Source: Candidatus Coprenecus avistercoris
GTDB lineage: Bacteria > Bacteroidota > Bacteroidia > Bacteroidales > UBA932
NCBI GenBank assembly: GCA_018712275.1
Contig: DVHI01000100.1
Location: forward strand, 1-52,819
DNA: 52,819 bases
Direction of reading: 5' to 3'
Positions within the stretch are counted from its first letter, which is position 1. Every line of letters starts with the position of its first letter. The notes under the pieces were generated by a model. It was not told the DNA's origin and made no database searches. It worked only from the letters and a program-made list of their open reading frames with translations. This document shows positions 34,460 through 42,827 of this stretch, in pieces. A program made the position numbers and the translations under genes.

Positions 34460-35740
34460 ATGAGCAACAATACAGCAAAAGTAGACGTCGTACTCGGCCT
34501 CCAGTGGGGAGACGAGGGCAAGGGCAAGATAGTGGATGTCCTTGCACAGAAATACAATATCATCGCCCGCTTCCAGGGCGGCCCGAACGCCGGACACTCG
34601 ATCCAGCACGGAGGGAAGAGTTTCGTACTGCACTCCGTACCCTCGGGCATTTTCCGGGAAGGCACCGACAACCTCATCGGAGGCGGCGTAGTCCTCGACC
34701 CGATCATATTCCGGCAGGAGTGCGAGGATCTGGAGAAGCTGGGCGTACCCGTAAGGGAGCGCATCCGCATATCGAAGAAGGCCCACCTCATCACCCCCAC
34801 CCACCGCATCATCGACGCGGCATCCGAGGCCTCCAAGGGCAAGTCCAAGATCGGCTCGACCCTAAAGGGCATCGGCCCCACCTATATGGACAAGACCGGA
34901 CGCAATGGTCTCCGCGTAGGCGACATCCTCGCCCCGGACTTCCAGGACCGTTTCGAGGCCCTGAAGAAGAAGCACATCGCCTTCCTCAAGCAGTTTGACT
35001 ACGCCTACGACCCCGACACCAACGTAAAGGAGTGGATGGCCGCCGTGGACTACCTCCGTACATTCGACCTGGTGGACGGCGAGTACTATATCAACAGCCG
35101 TCTCGCCCAGGGCAGCAGCGTCCTCGCCGAGGGAGCCCAGGGCTCGATGCTCGACGTGGACTTCGGATCCTACCCCTTCGTGACCTCCTCGACCACCATC
35201 TGCCCGGGCGCATGCCTCGGACTGGGAGTGGCCCCCTCGTCCATCGGCCACGTCTACGGCATCTTCAAGGCCTACTGCACCCGCGTGGGCAGCGGCCCCT
35301 TCCCCACCGAGCTCTTCGATGAGACCGGAGAGGAGCTCCGCCGCCAGGGTCACGAGTTCGGCGCCACCACAGGCCGTCCCCGCCGCACCGGCTGGCTGGA
35401 CATGGTCGCCCTCAAGTACGCCGTGATGCTCAACGGAGTCACAGAACTGATCATGATGAAGGCCGACGTGATGGACACATTCGACACCATCAAGGTGGCC
35501 ACCGGCTACATCGTGGACGGCAAGCCCCAGGACACCGTGCCCTACGACACCTACGCCGAGATCACTCCAGTATATCAGGAGTTCAAGGGCTGGAAGCAGC
35601 CTCTCTCGGCCATCCGCGACGAGAAGGACCTTCCCGCAGAGTTCAAGGAATACATCGCATTTATCGAACAGCAGACAGGAGTGCCTGTAACCGTTATCTC
35701 CCTCGGCCCGGACAGGGACGAGACCATTTTCAGGAGATAG
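34460..35740 (+). CDS. purA: Adenylosuccinate synthetase
   Basis: A 426-residue enzyme making adenylosuccinate from IMP, aspartate and GTP, the first step from IMP to AMP. GDEGKGK (residues 17-23) is the GTP/IMP loop. QGGPNAGHS follows, then GIGPTYMDKTGRNGLRVGD, EGAQGSMLDVDFGSYPFVTSS and GATTGRPRRTGWLD. Length and motif order are normal. Its stop is 3 bases before the dxs ATG. Confidence 0.97.
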   Translation: MSNNTAKVDVVLGLQWGDEGKGKIVDVLAQKYNIIARFQGGPNAGHSIQHGGKSFVLHSVPSGIFREGTDNLIGGGVVLDPIIFRQECEDLEKLGVPVRERIRISKKAHLITPTHRIIDAASEASKGKSKIGSTLKGIGPTYMDKTGRNGLRVGDILAPDFQDRFEALKKKHIAFLKQFDYAYDPDTNVKEWMAAVDYLRTFDLVDGEYYINSRLAQGSSVLAEGAQGSMLDVDFGSYPFVTSSTTICPGACLGLGVAPSSIGHVYGIFKAYCTRVGSGPFPTELFDETGEELRRQGHEFGATTGRPRRTGWLDMVALKYAVMLNGVTELIMMKADVMDTFDTIKVATGYIVDGKPQDTVPYDTYAEITPVYQEFKGWKQPLSAIRDEKDLPAEFKEYIAFIEQQTGVPVTVISLGPDRDETIFRR

Positions 35741-35743
35741 GCC

Positions 35744-37609
35744 ATGTCCCTGCTGGAGAAAGTCAACAGCCCCGAAGATATCCGGGGCTTTTCTGTCAAG
35801 CAGCTGGAGACCCTCTGCAGCGAGATACGGCAGTACATGATCGGATGCTGCGCCACGAACCCGGGCCATCTGGGCTCGAGTCTCGGTGTGGTCGAACTGG
35901 CCGTTGCCCTGCACTACACCTACAACACCCCTACTGACAAGATCGTCTGGGACGTGGGACACCAGGCCTACGCCCACAAGATCATCACCGGCCGCCGGGA
36001 GCAGTTCCGCACCAACCGGACCTACGGCGGCATAAGCGGTTTCCCGAAAATGTCCGAGAGCATCTTCGACTCCTTCGGCGTAGGACACTCGTCCACTTCT
36101 GTCAGCGCCGCCCTCGGCATGGCCACGGCAGCCAAACTCTCCGGCAGCGGTGAGAAGATAGTGGCCGTCATCGGAGACGGAGCCATGACCGGCGGACTGG
36201 CCTTCGAGGGCCTCAACAACGCCGGCGCCATGAAGACCGACATCCTGGTCATACTCAACGACAACCACATCTCCATCGACCACGGCCGCGGAGGACTGCA
36301 CGACTACCTGCTCAAGATATCCACATCGGAGACATACAACCGCATCAAGAACCACGTCTGGGACACCATAGGCTCCACCCGCCTGCGCCGCTGGGTCCAG
36401 AAAGTGATGTTCAGCACCAAGATGGCCATCTTCCGCAGCGGCTCCCTCTTCGAGTCCTTCGGATTCCGTTACTTCGGAGCCATCGACGGCCACGACATCG
36501 GCCAGCTGACCACCACCCTCGCCTCCCTGCGCAACATCAAGGGCCCCAAGCTCCTGCACGTCATCACCAAAAAGGGCAAGGGATACCGTCCCGCCGAGGA
36601 GGACCAGACCGTATGGCACGCCCCCGGCACCTTCGACCCCGTCACCGGCAAGCGCAACTTCCCCGCGGAACCCGCCGCCGCCCGCTACCAGGACGTATTC
36701 GGAGAGACCCTCCTCGAGCTCGCCCGGGCCGATGAGAAGATCGTCGCCGTCACCCCCGCCATGGCCTCCGGCTGCGGCATGAACATCATGATGAGGGAAA
36801 TACCCGAACGGACCTTCGACGTCGGCATAGCCGAGCAGCACGCCGTCACATTCTCCGCCGGTCTGGCCGCTGCGGGCTACCTCCCCTTCTGCAACATCTA
36901 CTCCTCCTTCATGCAGAGGGCCTACGACAATGTCATCCACGACGTCGCCCTCCAGAAACTGAAGGTCATCCTCTGCCTGGACCGCGCCGGTCTGGTCGGA
37001 GAGGACGGAGCCACGCACCAGGGCGTATTTGACCTGGCCGCCTTCCGCCCCGTCCCGAACCTGGTCATCGCCTCCCCCCTCGACGAGCTGGAGCTGCGCA
37101 ACCTCATGTACACCGCCGCCCTCCCCTCATTCCAGGGTCCTATTATAATAAGGTATCCCCGTGGAAACGGCGAGGGAGTCTCATGGCGCGGAGCGGAGTT
37201 CAGGCCCGTCCCCCTGGGCCGCGGCCGTCTCCTCCACCCCGGGAAGGACGTGGCGGTGCTCTCCATCGGCCCCATAGGCAACAGGGCCGCGGAAGCCGTC
37301 CGCAGAGCCGCGGAGACGGGCAGGGAGGCGCTCCACTACGACATGCGCTTCCTCAAGCCGCTGGACACGGACATTCTGGAGGAGGTCTGCGCCAAGGCCG
37401 GCACCGTCATCACCGTCGAGGACGGAATGACCGCCGGAGGACTGCACGACGCCGTGGCCTCCTGGATTGCAGAGCGGCATCCGGGTATAAAAGTCATTGG
37501 CCTCGGAGTCCCCGACAAATTCGTGGAGCAAGGGACTATCAAGGAGTTAAGGGCAGAATGCGGGTATGACACGGAAAATATTTTCAAAACAATCTGCAAT
37601 TATTTTTAA
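35744..37609 (+). CDS. dxs: 1-deoxy-D-xylulose-5-phosphate synthase
   Basis: A 621-residue thiamine-diphosphate enzyme joining pyruvate and glyceraldehyde-3-phosphate, the entry to the MEP isoprenoid pathway. It has NPGHLGSSLGVVEL, the metal/ThDP site GDGAMTGGLAFEGLNNAG, and then FRYFGAIDGHD. The transketolase pyrimidine-binding region holds DVGIAEQHAVTFSAG and DRAGLVGEDGATHQG. Length is normal. It probably forms an operon with purA. Its stop codon lies inside a hairpin (37585-37619) that also contains the -33 element of the tRNA promoter. Confidence 0.97.
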   Translation: MSLLEKVNSPEDIRGFSVKQLETLCSEIRQYMIGCCATNPGHLGSSLGVVELAVALHYTYNTPTDKIVWDVGHQAYAHKIITGRREQFRTNRTYGGISGFPKMSESIFDSFGVGHSSTSVSAALGMATAAKLSGSGEKIVAVIGDGAMTGGLAFEGLNNAGAMKTDILVILNDNHISIDHGRGGLHDYLLKISTSETYNRIKNHVWDTIGSTRLRRWVQKVMFSTKMAIFRSGSLFESFGFRYFGAIDGHDIGQLTTTLASLRNIKGPKLLHVITKKGKGYRPAEEDQTVWHAPGTFDPVTGKRNFPAEPAAARYQDVFGETLLELARADEKIVAVTPAMASGCGMNIMMREIPERTFDVGIAEQHAVTFSAGLAAAGYLPFCNIYSSFMQRAYDNVIHDVALQKLKVILCLDRAGLVGEDGATHQGVFDLAAFRPVPNLVIASPLDELELRNLMYTAALPSFQGPIIIRYPRGNGEGVSWRGAEFRPVPLGRGRLLHPGKDVAVLSIGPIGNRAAEAVRRAAETGREALHYDMRFLKPLDTDILEEVCAKAGTVITVEDGMTAGGLHDAVASWIAERHPGIKVIGLGVPDKFVEQGTIKELRAECGYDTENIFKTICNYF

Positions 37610-37619
37610 AATTGTTTTG
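37585..37619 (+). terminator. AT-rich hairpin spanning the dxs stop codon
   Basis: CAAAACAAT (37585-37593) pairs with ATTGTTTTG (37611-37619) across a 17-base loop that contains the dxs TAA. There is no clean T-run after it (GGATATTTTAAT). It may slow or end dxs transcription, and its right arm doubles as the -33 box of the tRNA operon. Confidence 0.4.
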
Positions 37620-37646
37620 GATATTTTAATAAATGATATATCTTTG
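37616..37646 (+). promoter_or_regulatory. Promoter of the tRNA-tuf operon
   Basis: TTTG (37616-37619), 19 bases, then TATCTTTG (37639-37646), followed by C. This is an exact match to the Bacteroidota housekeeping promoter. Transcription would start near 37653, about 14 bases before the first tRNA. Confidence 0.75.
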
Positions 37647-37666
37647 CAGTCCCAAAAATAAGCGCT

Positions 37667-37740
37667 GCCGATATAGCTCAGTTGGCCAGAGCAGCTGATT
37701 TGTAATCAGCGGGTCGTGGGTTCGAATCCCTCTATCGGCT
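37667..37740 (+). tRNA. tRNA-Thr (anticodon TGT)
   Basis: GCCGATA and TATCGGC form the acceptor stem, with discriminator T. The anticodon loop TTTGTAA sits on a CTGA/TCAG stem, and the TTCGAAT arm is present. CCA is not encoded. It is first of four tRNAs upstream of tuf. Confidence 0.95.
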
Positions 37741-37775
37741 CAAGTTCATTGAATACGTATAACAAAATATACTCA

Positions 37776-37858
37776 GGGGAGATACCAAAGTGGCCAACTG
37801 GGGCAGACTGTAAATCTGCTGGCGCACGCCTTCGGAGGTTCGAATCCTTCTCTCCCCA
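37776..37858 (+). tRNA. tRNA-Tyr (anticodon GTA)
   Basis: An 83-base tRNA with a long variable arm. Acceptor GGGGAGA pairs with TCTCCCC, discriminator A. The anticodon stem GCAGA/TCTGC encloses CTGTAAA. CCA is not encoded. Confidence 0.95.
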
Positions 37859-37861
37859 CAC

Positions 37862-37915
37862 ATAGCGAAGAGGCATTGATTAGCGCGAGCAGCGATGCTG
37901 AAGATGCCCCCACGA
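37862..37915. repeat. Degenerate remnant of the tRNA-associated repeat
   Basis: The stretch from about 37873 (GGCATTGATTAGCGCG) to 37913 (with GCAGCGATGCTGAAGATGCC) resembles the two ends of the full repeats at 37927-38046 and 39610-39733 with the centre deleted. It lies directly after tRNA-Tyr and before the intact copy. The match is partial, so the call is tentative. Confidence 0.4.
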
Positions 37916-37926
37916 CACGAAGCAGG

Positions 37927-38046
37927 TTTTTCGTTTTGAAGGGGCAGATTCAAGGAACGCGACGAGAGAGCACCGGAGTTTACTCCCGTAAATGAGGATG
38001 CGAGCGAGAAGCAGTGACGCAGAAGATGCCCCTTCAAAACGAAAAA
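37927..38046. repeat. Structured repeat, copy A, abutting tRNA-Gly
   Basis: Perfect 20-bp inverted arms: TTTTTCGTTTTGAAGGGGCA at 37927-37946 and its complement at 38027-38046. They flank an 80-base core holding GATTCAAGGAACGCGACGAG, an apical hairpin (TTTAC-TCCC-GTAAA) and a GAGGATGCGAGCGAG stretch. The right arm ends one base before the 5' nucleotide of tRNA-Gly. The core matches copy B at most positions; the arms do not. Confidence 0.85.
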
Positions 38047-38047
38047 G

Positions 38048-38123
38048 GCGGAAGTAGCTCAGTTGGTAGAGCATCAGCCTTCCAAGCTGAGGGTCGCGGG
38101 TTCGAACCTCGTCTTCCGCTCCA
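38048..38123 (+). tRNA. tRNA-Gly (anticodon TCC)
   Basis: Acceptor GCGGAAG pairs with CTTCCGC, discriminator T. The anticodon loop CTTCCAA sits on a TCAGC/GCTGA stem. CCA is encoded (38121-38123), the only one of the five tRNAs here with it. Confidence 0.95.
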
Positions 38124-38130
38124 TTTAAAA

Positions 38131-38202
38131 GCCAGTGTAGCTCAGGGGTAGAGCGCTTCCTTGGTAAGGAAGAGGTCATGAGTTCAAATCTCATCACCGG
38201 CT
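38131..38202 (+). tRNA. tRNA-Thr (anticodon GGT)
   Basis: Acceptor GCCAGTG against CACCGGC leaves an A-C mismatch at the fourth pair. The anticodon stem CTTCC/GGAAG encloses TTGGTAA, and the T arm carries TTCAAAT. CCA is not encoded. It ends 28 bases before the tuf ATG. The mismatch is unusual but the rest is intact. Confidence 0.92.
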
Positions 38203-38230
38203 CAATTTTAATTACATAAAATCAGACATT

Positions 38231-39418
38231 ATGGCAAAAGAAACTTTCAAAAGGGACAAGCCGCACGTAAACATAGGTACTATCGGCCATGTTGACCACG
38301 GTAAAACTACTCTGACCGCAGCCATTACCAAGGTTCTGGCTGAGAAGGGACTCTCCGAGGTCCGCTCATTCGACTCCATCGACAACGCTCCCGAGGAGAA
38401 GGAGCGTGGTATCACCATCAATACCGCCCATATCGAGTATCAGACTGAGACCCGTCACTACGCACACGTAGACTGCCCGGGCCACGCCGACTATGTGAAG
38501 AACATGGTTACCGGTGCCGCTCAGATGGATGGTGCTATCCTCGTAGTAGCCGCTACCGACGGTCCTATGCCCCAGACCCGTGAGCACATCCTGCTCGCCC
38601 GTCAGGTGAACGTGCCCAGAATCGTTGTGTTCCTGAACAAAGTTGATATCGTTGACGATCCCGAGATGATCGAGCTCGTTGAGATGGAGGTTCGTGAGCT
38701 GCTCAGCTTCTACGGCTTCGACGGCGACAACGCTCCCGTTATCGCAGGTTCCGCTCTCGGCGCCCTCAACGGCGAGCCCAAGTGGGTTGAGAAGGTTATG
38801 GAGCTGATGAACGCAGTAGACGAGTACATCCCCCTGCCTGTACGTGACAACGAGAAGCCTTTCCTGATGCCTATCGAGGACATCTTCTCCATCACCGGCC
38901 GTGGTACCGTTGCTACCGGACGTATCGAGACCGGTATCGTTAAGGTCGGCGACGAGGTTCAGATTATCGGCCTCGGCGAGGAGCCCAAGAAGTCAGTTGT
39001 TACCGGTGTCGAGATGTTCCGCAAGATCCTCGACGAGGGTGAGGCTGGAGACAACGTAGGTCTGCTCCTCCGCGGTATCGACAAGAAGGAGATCAAGAGA
39101 GGTCAGGTTATCGCTCATCCCGGAACCATCACTCCTCACAAGAAATTCAAAGCCGCTATCTACGTGCTGAAGAAAGATGAGGGTGGCCGTCACACTCCTT
39201 TCCACAACCACTATCGTCCTCAGTTCTTCATCCGTACCCTCGACATCACCGGAGAGATCATGCTCCCTGAGGGAACCGAGATGGTAATGCCCGGCGACAA
39301 CGTAGAGATCACCGTAGAGCTCATCTACCCTGTAGCTATCAACGCAGGTCTCCGCTTCGCCATCCGTGAGGGCGGCCGTACCGTCGGCTCTGGCCAGGTT
39401 ACCGACATCCTCGAGTAA
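38231..39418 (+). CDS. tuf: Elongation factor Tu
   Basis: A 395-residue GTPase that carries aminoacyl-tRNA to the ribosome. G1 is GHVDHGKT, the switch holds [13 protein letters not shown]3 is DCPGHADY and G4 is NKVD. Domains 2 and 3 include [11 protein letters not shown] and [15 protein letters not shown]. Codon choice differs from the flanking metabolic genes, with more CGT, GTT and GCT, as expected for very high expression. It is cotranscribed with the four upstream tRNAs. A strong intrinsic terminator follows 29 bases after the stop. Confidence 0.98.
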   Translation: MAKETFKRDKPHVNIGTIGHVDHGKTTLTAAITKVLAEKGLSEVRSFDSIDNAPEEKERGITINTAHIEYQTETRHYAHVDCPGHADYVKNMVTGAAQMDGAILVVAATDGPMPQTREHILLARQVNVPRIVVFLNKVDIVDDPEMIELVEMEVRELLSFYGFDGDNAPVIAGSALGALNGEPKWVEKVMELMNAVDEYIPLPVRDNEKPFLMPIEDIFSITGRGTVATGRIETGIVKVGDEVQIIGLGEEPKKSVVTGVEMFRKILDEGEAGDNVGLLLRGIDKKEIKRGQVIAHPGTITPHKKFKAAIYVLKKDEGGRHTPFHNHYRPQFFIRTLDITGEIMLPEGTEMVMPGDNVEITVELIYPVAINAGLRFAIREGGRTVGSGQVTDILE

Positions 39419-39447
39419 TCATCTCTCAAGAGATTGCACAATACATG

Positions 39448-39474
39448 GGGGGCCTACTACTCGGCCCCCTTTTT
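39448..39474 (+). terminator. Intrinsic terminator of tuf
   Basis: GGGGGCC (39448-39454) and GGCCCCC (39463-39469) form a 7-bp GC stem with an 8-base loop, followed by TTTTT (39470-39474). It separates tuf from the tRNA-Trp/secE transcript. Confidence 0.9.
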
Positions 39475-39531
39475 AAAGTAACCGAGTAGAAAAGGGCCAC
39501 AGACGGCACAGAATCTGATCGAACCTCTGAC

Positions 39532-39603
39532 TTTTTTTAGGGCTTAGGGCAGGCAGATTCAAGGAGCGCGAGGAGCGAGCACCAAAGGAACTGACGTACC
39601 TTA
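39532..39603. repeat. Structured repeat, copy C, truncated
   Basis: This is the left half of the tRNA-associated repeat: T-rich arm TTTTTAGGGCTTAGGGC (from 39534), core GATTCAAGGAGCGCGAGGAG, and an apical hairpin AAGGAAC-TGAC-GTACCTT. It then ends abruptly with no right half. The intact copy B begins 7 bases later. The remaining sequence of the tuf-tRNA-Trp gap (39475-39531) shows nothing recognisable. Confidence 0.75.
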
Positions 39604-39609
39604 GACATA

Positions 39610-39733
39610 TTTTTAGGGTTCTAGGGCGGCAGTTTCAAGGAGCGCGACGAATGAGCACCGGAGCTTACTTCTGTAAGTGAGGATGCGAATGAGGAGCAGC
39701 GACGCCGAAAATGCCGTCCTAGAACCCTAAAAA
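39610..39733. repeat. Structured repeat, copy B, abutting tRNA-Trp
   Basis: Inverted arms of 22 bases (39610-39631 and 39712-39733) pair fully apart from one G-U. They begin TTTTTAGGG and end CCCTAAAAA. The core is nearly that of copy A, with the apical stem changed to CTTAC-TTCT-GTAAG. The last base of the right arm is the first base of tRNA-Trp. Confidence 0.85.
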
Positions 39734-39803
39734 GGGACATAGTTCAAGGGTAGAATAGCGGTCTCCAAAACCGTTGATGGGCGTTCGAATCGCTCTGTCC
39801 CTG
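39733..39803 (+). tRNA. tRNA-Trp (anticodon CCA)
   Basis: Acceptor AGGGACA pairs with TGTCCCT, discriminator G. The anticodon loop CTCCAAA sits on a GCGGT/ACCGT stem, and the T arm carries TTCGAAT. The terminal CCA is not encoded. Its place between tuf and secE is the usual one in Bacteroidota. Confidence 0.95.
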
Positions 39804-39887
39804 CAAGATACCGAGTTGTTACGGGCTCGGCATTTTAACAACCGGCTCAAGGCAAGCTTCCGGCCAAAAGCCGACAAACACTTAAAA

Positions 39888-40082
39888 ATGAGCAGAATAT
39901 CAGTTTACGTAAAAGAGTCGTACAAAGAACTGACCCAAAAAGTCAGCTGGCCGTCCTGGAACCAGCTTCAGAGTTCGGCGATCGTCGTGATGGTGGCCTC
40001 GGTCATCCTCGCGGCTATAATATTTCTGATGGATTTCGTGTTCAGACATCTGGTGACCACGATCTATAACTTATTATACTAA
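39888..40082 (+). CDS. secE: Preprotein translocase subunit SecE
   Basis: A 64-residue SecE with the conserved amphipathic helix SYKELTQKVSWPSW and one membrane helix (IVVMVASVILAAIIFLMDFVF). It clamps SecY in the translocon. The ATG at 39888 is chosen over a longer frame from 39774 that would run through tRNA-Trp. nusG follows after 4 bases. Confidence 0.95.
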   Translation: MSRISVYVKESYKELTQKVSWPSWNQLQSSAIVVMVASVILAAIIFLMDFVFRHLVTTIYNLLY

Positions 40083-40086
40083 GACG

Positions 40087-40641
40087 ATGGCTGAGCTTGA
40101 GAAGAAATGGTACGTCATCCGATGCGCCGGCGGTAAGGAGAAAAAGGCCAAGGAGTACATTGAGAGCGAGATAAGAGCACTCGGTCTCAATGACTACGTA
40201 TCCCAGATTCTCATTCCCACCGAGAAGATCTATCAGGTGCGCAACGGTAAGAAGGTCAGCAAGGAAAGCATATTCTTTCCCGGCTACGTTCTCATCGAGG
40301 CCCATCTGACAGGCGAGCTGCAGCACATCATCCGCAACGTACCCCACGTATCCGGCTTCCTCACGGAGAGACAGGGCAAGGACAAAGAACCCATACCCCT
40401 CAGACCCTCCGAGATCAACAGGATACTCGGTATAGTGGACGAGCAGCTCGAGCAGGATGAGGAGAACATCACCCCGTTCATCGTCGGAGAGGCTGTGAAG
40501 ATCACCGACGGTCCTTTCAACGGCTTCGACGGCACGATCGAGGAGATTCTTCAGGACAAGAAGAAACTCAAGGTGATGGTCAAGATTTTCGGACGCAAGA
40601 CTCTTCTGGAACTGAATTTTGTTCAAGTAGTTAAAGAATAA
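40087..40641 (+). CDS. nusG: Transcription elongation/antitermination factor NusG
   Basis: A 184-residue NusG. The NGN domain has [20 protein letters not shown] and the segment [16 protein letters not shown] domain follows ([21 protein letters not shown]). It binds RNA polymerase and links it to Rho or the ribosome. It is the housekeeping counterpart of the UpxY-like protein at 1.8 kb. Confidence 0.97.
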   Translation: MAELEKKWYVIRCAGGKEKKAKEYIESEIRALGLNDYVSQILIPTEKIYQVRNGKKVSKESIFFPGYVLIEAHLTGELQHIIRNVPHVSGFLTERQGKDKEPIPLRPSEINRILGIVDEQLEQDEENITPFIVGEAVKITDGPFNGFDGTIEEILQDKKKLKVMVKIFGRKTLLELNFVQVVKE

Positions 40642-40655
40642 ATCAAGTATTAATT

Positions 40656-41102
40656 ATGGCTAAAGAGATTGCCGCATTTATTAAATTGCAGATAAAAGGC
40701 GGTGCCGCGAATCCCTCACCTCCAGTAGGACCGGCTCTCGGTTCGAAGGGCGTGAACATCATGGATTTCTGCAAACAATTCAATGCCCGTACTCAGGACA
40801 AGGCCGGAAAGGTACTCCCTGTAATCATCACCGTTTACAGTGATAAATCCTTTACATTTGTCGTTAAGCAGCCCCCTGTAGCAGTCCAGATCAAAGAGGC
40901 CGCCAAGATTGCCAAAGGCTCAGCCGAGCCCAACCGCAGCAAGGCAGGTTCCCTCACCTGGGACCAGGTAAAGGCCATCGCTCAGGACAAAATGCCCGAC
41001 ATGAACGCTTTCACCCTCAAGTCTGCCATGAAGATGGTGGCCGGAACGGCTAGAAGCATGGGCGTCACAGTTACTGGTACATTCCCTGAAGACGTAAAAT
41101 AA
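40656..41102 (+). CDS. rplK: 50S ribosomal protein L11
   Basis: A 148-residue L11, part of the GTPase-associated centre. It has [20 protein letters not shown], then [15 protein letters not shown] and the C-terminal RNA-binding region ending [17 protein letters not shown]. Normal length and context (nusG-rplK-rplA). Confidence 0.97.
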   Translation: MAKEIAAFIKLQIKGGAANPSPPVGPALGSKGVNIMDFCKQFNARTQDKAGKVLPVIITVYSDKSFTFVVKQPPVAVQIKEAAKIAKGSAEPNRSKAGSLTWDQVKAIAQDKMPDMNAFTLKSAMKMVAGTARSMGVTVTGTFPEDVK

Positions 41103-41111
41103 TCGCACGCT

Positions 41112-41813
41112 ATGAGTAAATTGACTAAAAACCAGAAAATAGCCGAAGCGAAAGTGGACTTCGGGAAACAGTACAGGCTTCTGGAAGCATGCAAACTGGT
41201 GAAGGAAAGCAACTACGCCAAGTTCGACGCCTCCGTTGACCTCGCTGTACGCCTCGGTGTCGACCCCCGTAAGGCAAACCAGATGGTACGTGGCGTTGTG
41301 ACCCTTCCTCACGGAACCGGTAAAGTTACCCGCGTACTCGTATTATGTACCCCCGATAAGGAGAACGAAGCCCGCGAGGCCGGTGCCGACTATGTAGGTC
41401 TGGACGAGTTCGTCGAGAAGATCAAGGGCGGCTGGACCGATGTGGACGTGATCATCTGTACTCCCTCCGTCATGGGTAAGGTAGGTGCCCTGGGCCGTAT
41501 CCTCGGTCCCCGCGGCCTGATGCCCAACCCCAAGACAGGTACGGTGACCATGGAGATCGGCAAGGCTGTCAAGGAAGTGAAGGCCGGTAAGATCGACTTC
41601 AAGGTTGACAAGACCGGTATCGTTCACGCAGCCATCGGCAAGGTGTCCTTCGACGCCGAGCAGCTGGCAGCCAACGCTCTCGAGCTCCTCAACACCATCG
41701 TAAAACTGAAACCTCAGTCCCTGAAAGGAACATACGTGAAGAGCATCTTCATCTCTTCTACTATGAGCCCCGGTATATGCATAGATTCGAAAACCTTCAG
41801 CGCAGCTGAATAA
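41112..41813 (+). CDS. rplA: 50S ribosomal protein L1
   Basis: A 233-residue L1 of the L1 stalk. Conserved [20 protein letters not shown], the segment [18 protein letters not shown] and the C-terminal [17 protein letters not shown] are present. It follows rplK after 9 bases. In many bacteria L1 represses its own operon by binding the mRNA; no target site was identified here. Confidence 0.97.
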   Translation: MSKLTKNQKIAEAKVDFGKQYRLLEACKLVKESNYAKFDASVDLAVRLGVDPRKANQMVRGVVTLPHGTGKVTRVLVLCTPDKENEAREAGADYVGLDEFVEKIKGGWTDVDVIICTPSVMGKVGALGRILGPRGLMPNPKTGTVTMEIGKAVKEVKAGKIDFKVDKTGIVHAAIGKVSFDAEQLAANALELLNTIVKLKPQSLKGTYVKSIFISSTMSPGICIDSKTFSAAE

Positions 41814-41827
41814 TCAACCAGAGTATC

Positions 41828-42352
41828 ATGAGAAAAGAGGAAAAAGCACAGATTATAGATCAGGTTGCGGCTCAGCTTGCTGAGACTCCCAACTTCTATG
41901 TTACCGACATCTCGGGACTCAACGCGGAAAACACCACAGCCCTCCGCAGGGCCTGCTTCGAGAAGGACGTGAAGCTGATGGTCGTTAAGAACACTCTCTT
42001 CATCAAAGCCCTCGAGAAGATGGAAGGCGAGGCCGTAGAGGCCATGAAGCCTGTAATGGAAGGTTCTTCCGCCATCATGTTCACCACTACCCCCAACACC
42101 CCTGCCAAGCTCATCAAGGAATATGGTGAGAAAATGGGCAAGCCGGTGCTGAAAGGAGCGTACGTTCAGGATTGCGCCTACGTCGGTGCTGAGAACCTCG
42201 AGGTTCTCGTCAACATCAAGTCCCGTGAAGAACTCATCGGCGACATCATCGGTCTGCTGCAGTCTCCTGCACGCAACGTCATCTCCGCTCTGCAGGCTTC
42301 TGCCGGCGGCAAGATCGCAGGACTGGTCAAGACCTTATCGGAAAAAGAGTAA
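41828..42352 (+). CDS. rplJ: 50S ribosomal protein L10
   Basis: A 174-residue L10, which anchors the L7/L12 dimers. It has FYVTDISGLNAENTTALRR, then KLMVVKNTLFIKAL and the C-terminal helix ending IAGLVKTLSEKE. Only 14 bases separate it from rplA, so there is no room for the long structured L10 leader of other phyla. Confidence 0.96.
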   Translation: MRKEEKAQIIDQVAAQLAETPNFYVTDISGLNAENTTALRRACFEKDVKLMVVKNTLFIKALEKMEGEAVEAMKPVMEGSSAIMFTTTPNTPAKLIKEYGEKMGKPVLKGAYVQDCAYVGAENLEVLVNIKSREELIGDIIGLLQSPARNVISALQASAGGKIAGLVKTLSEKE

Positions 42353-42384
42353 AAATAAAACAAACAATTTAATAATTAGAAATC

Positions 42385-42762
42385 ATGGCAGATATCAAGA
42401 AATTTGCGGAAGAGTTAGTAAACCTCACAGTTAAAGAAGTTCAGGAACTCGCACAGGTACTCAAGGACGAGTACGGAATCGAGCCTGCAGCAGCCGCTGC
42501 AGTAGCAGTAGCCGCTCCCGCAGCAGGCGGCGCAGCCGCTGAGGCTGAGCAGACCCAGTTCGACGTAATCCTCACCTCAGCCGGCCAGGCCAAGCTCCAG
42601 ATCGTGAAGGTCGTTAAGGAGATCACCGGTCTCGGACTGAAAGAGGCCAAGGAGCTCGTTGACAAGGTTCCCGCTCCCGTAAAGGAGAAAGTATCCAAGG
42701 CTGAAGCTGAACAGGTAAAAGCACAACTCGAAGAAGCAGGCGGAGAAGTTGAAGTTAAATAA
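42385..42762 (+). CDS. rplL: 50S ribosomal protein L7/L12
   Basis: A 125-residue stalk protein. A helical dimerisation domain is followed by an Ala/Pro-rich hinge (about 32-55). The C-terminal factor-binding domain holds [19 protein letters not shown] and then [16 protein letters not shown] terminator-like hairpin lies between it and rpoB. Confidence 0.97.
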   Translation: MADIKKFAEELVNLTVKEVQELAQVLKDEYGIEPAAAAAVAVAAPAAGGAAAEAEQTQFDVILTSAGQAKLQIVKVVKEITGLGLKEAKELVDKVPAPVKEKVSKAEAEQVKAQLEEAGGEVEVK

Positions 42763-42792
42763 ACATACTCCATCCCGCTGACGGGAAAATTC

Positions 42793-42827
42793 AGGTTTAG
42801 GGTCCGCCCAGGACTCTAAACCTTTTT
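42793..42827 (+). terminator. Terminator or attenuator between rplL and rpoB
   Basis: AGGTTTAGGGTCC (42793-42805) pairs with GGACTCTAAACCT (42811-42823), 13 bp with one G-U and a 5-base loop. A run of five T ends at 42827. It has all the parts of an intrinsic terminator but lies inside the operon, 38 bases before the rpoB ATG. No promoter with good spacing was found after it, so partial read-through is likely. Confidence 0.8.

Noticed and set aside
34862-37018. Long open frame (718 codons) antisense to purA and dxs
   Set aside because: A by-product of GC-rich third codon positions in two fully conserved genes on the other strand; its product matches nothing recognisable.
39604-39732. Copy B of the structured repeat as an intrinsic terminator for tuf
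   Set aside because: A strong terminator already lies at 39448-39474, and on the plus strand the right arm ends in A residues rather than a T-run.
41814-41827. Structured L10 leader before rplJ
   Set aside because: The gap is only 14 bases, too short for the known kink-turn leader.
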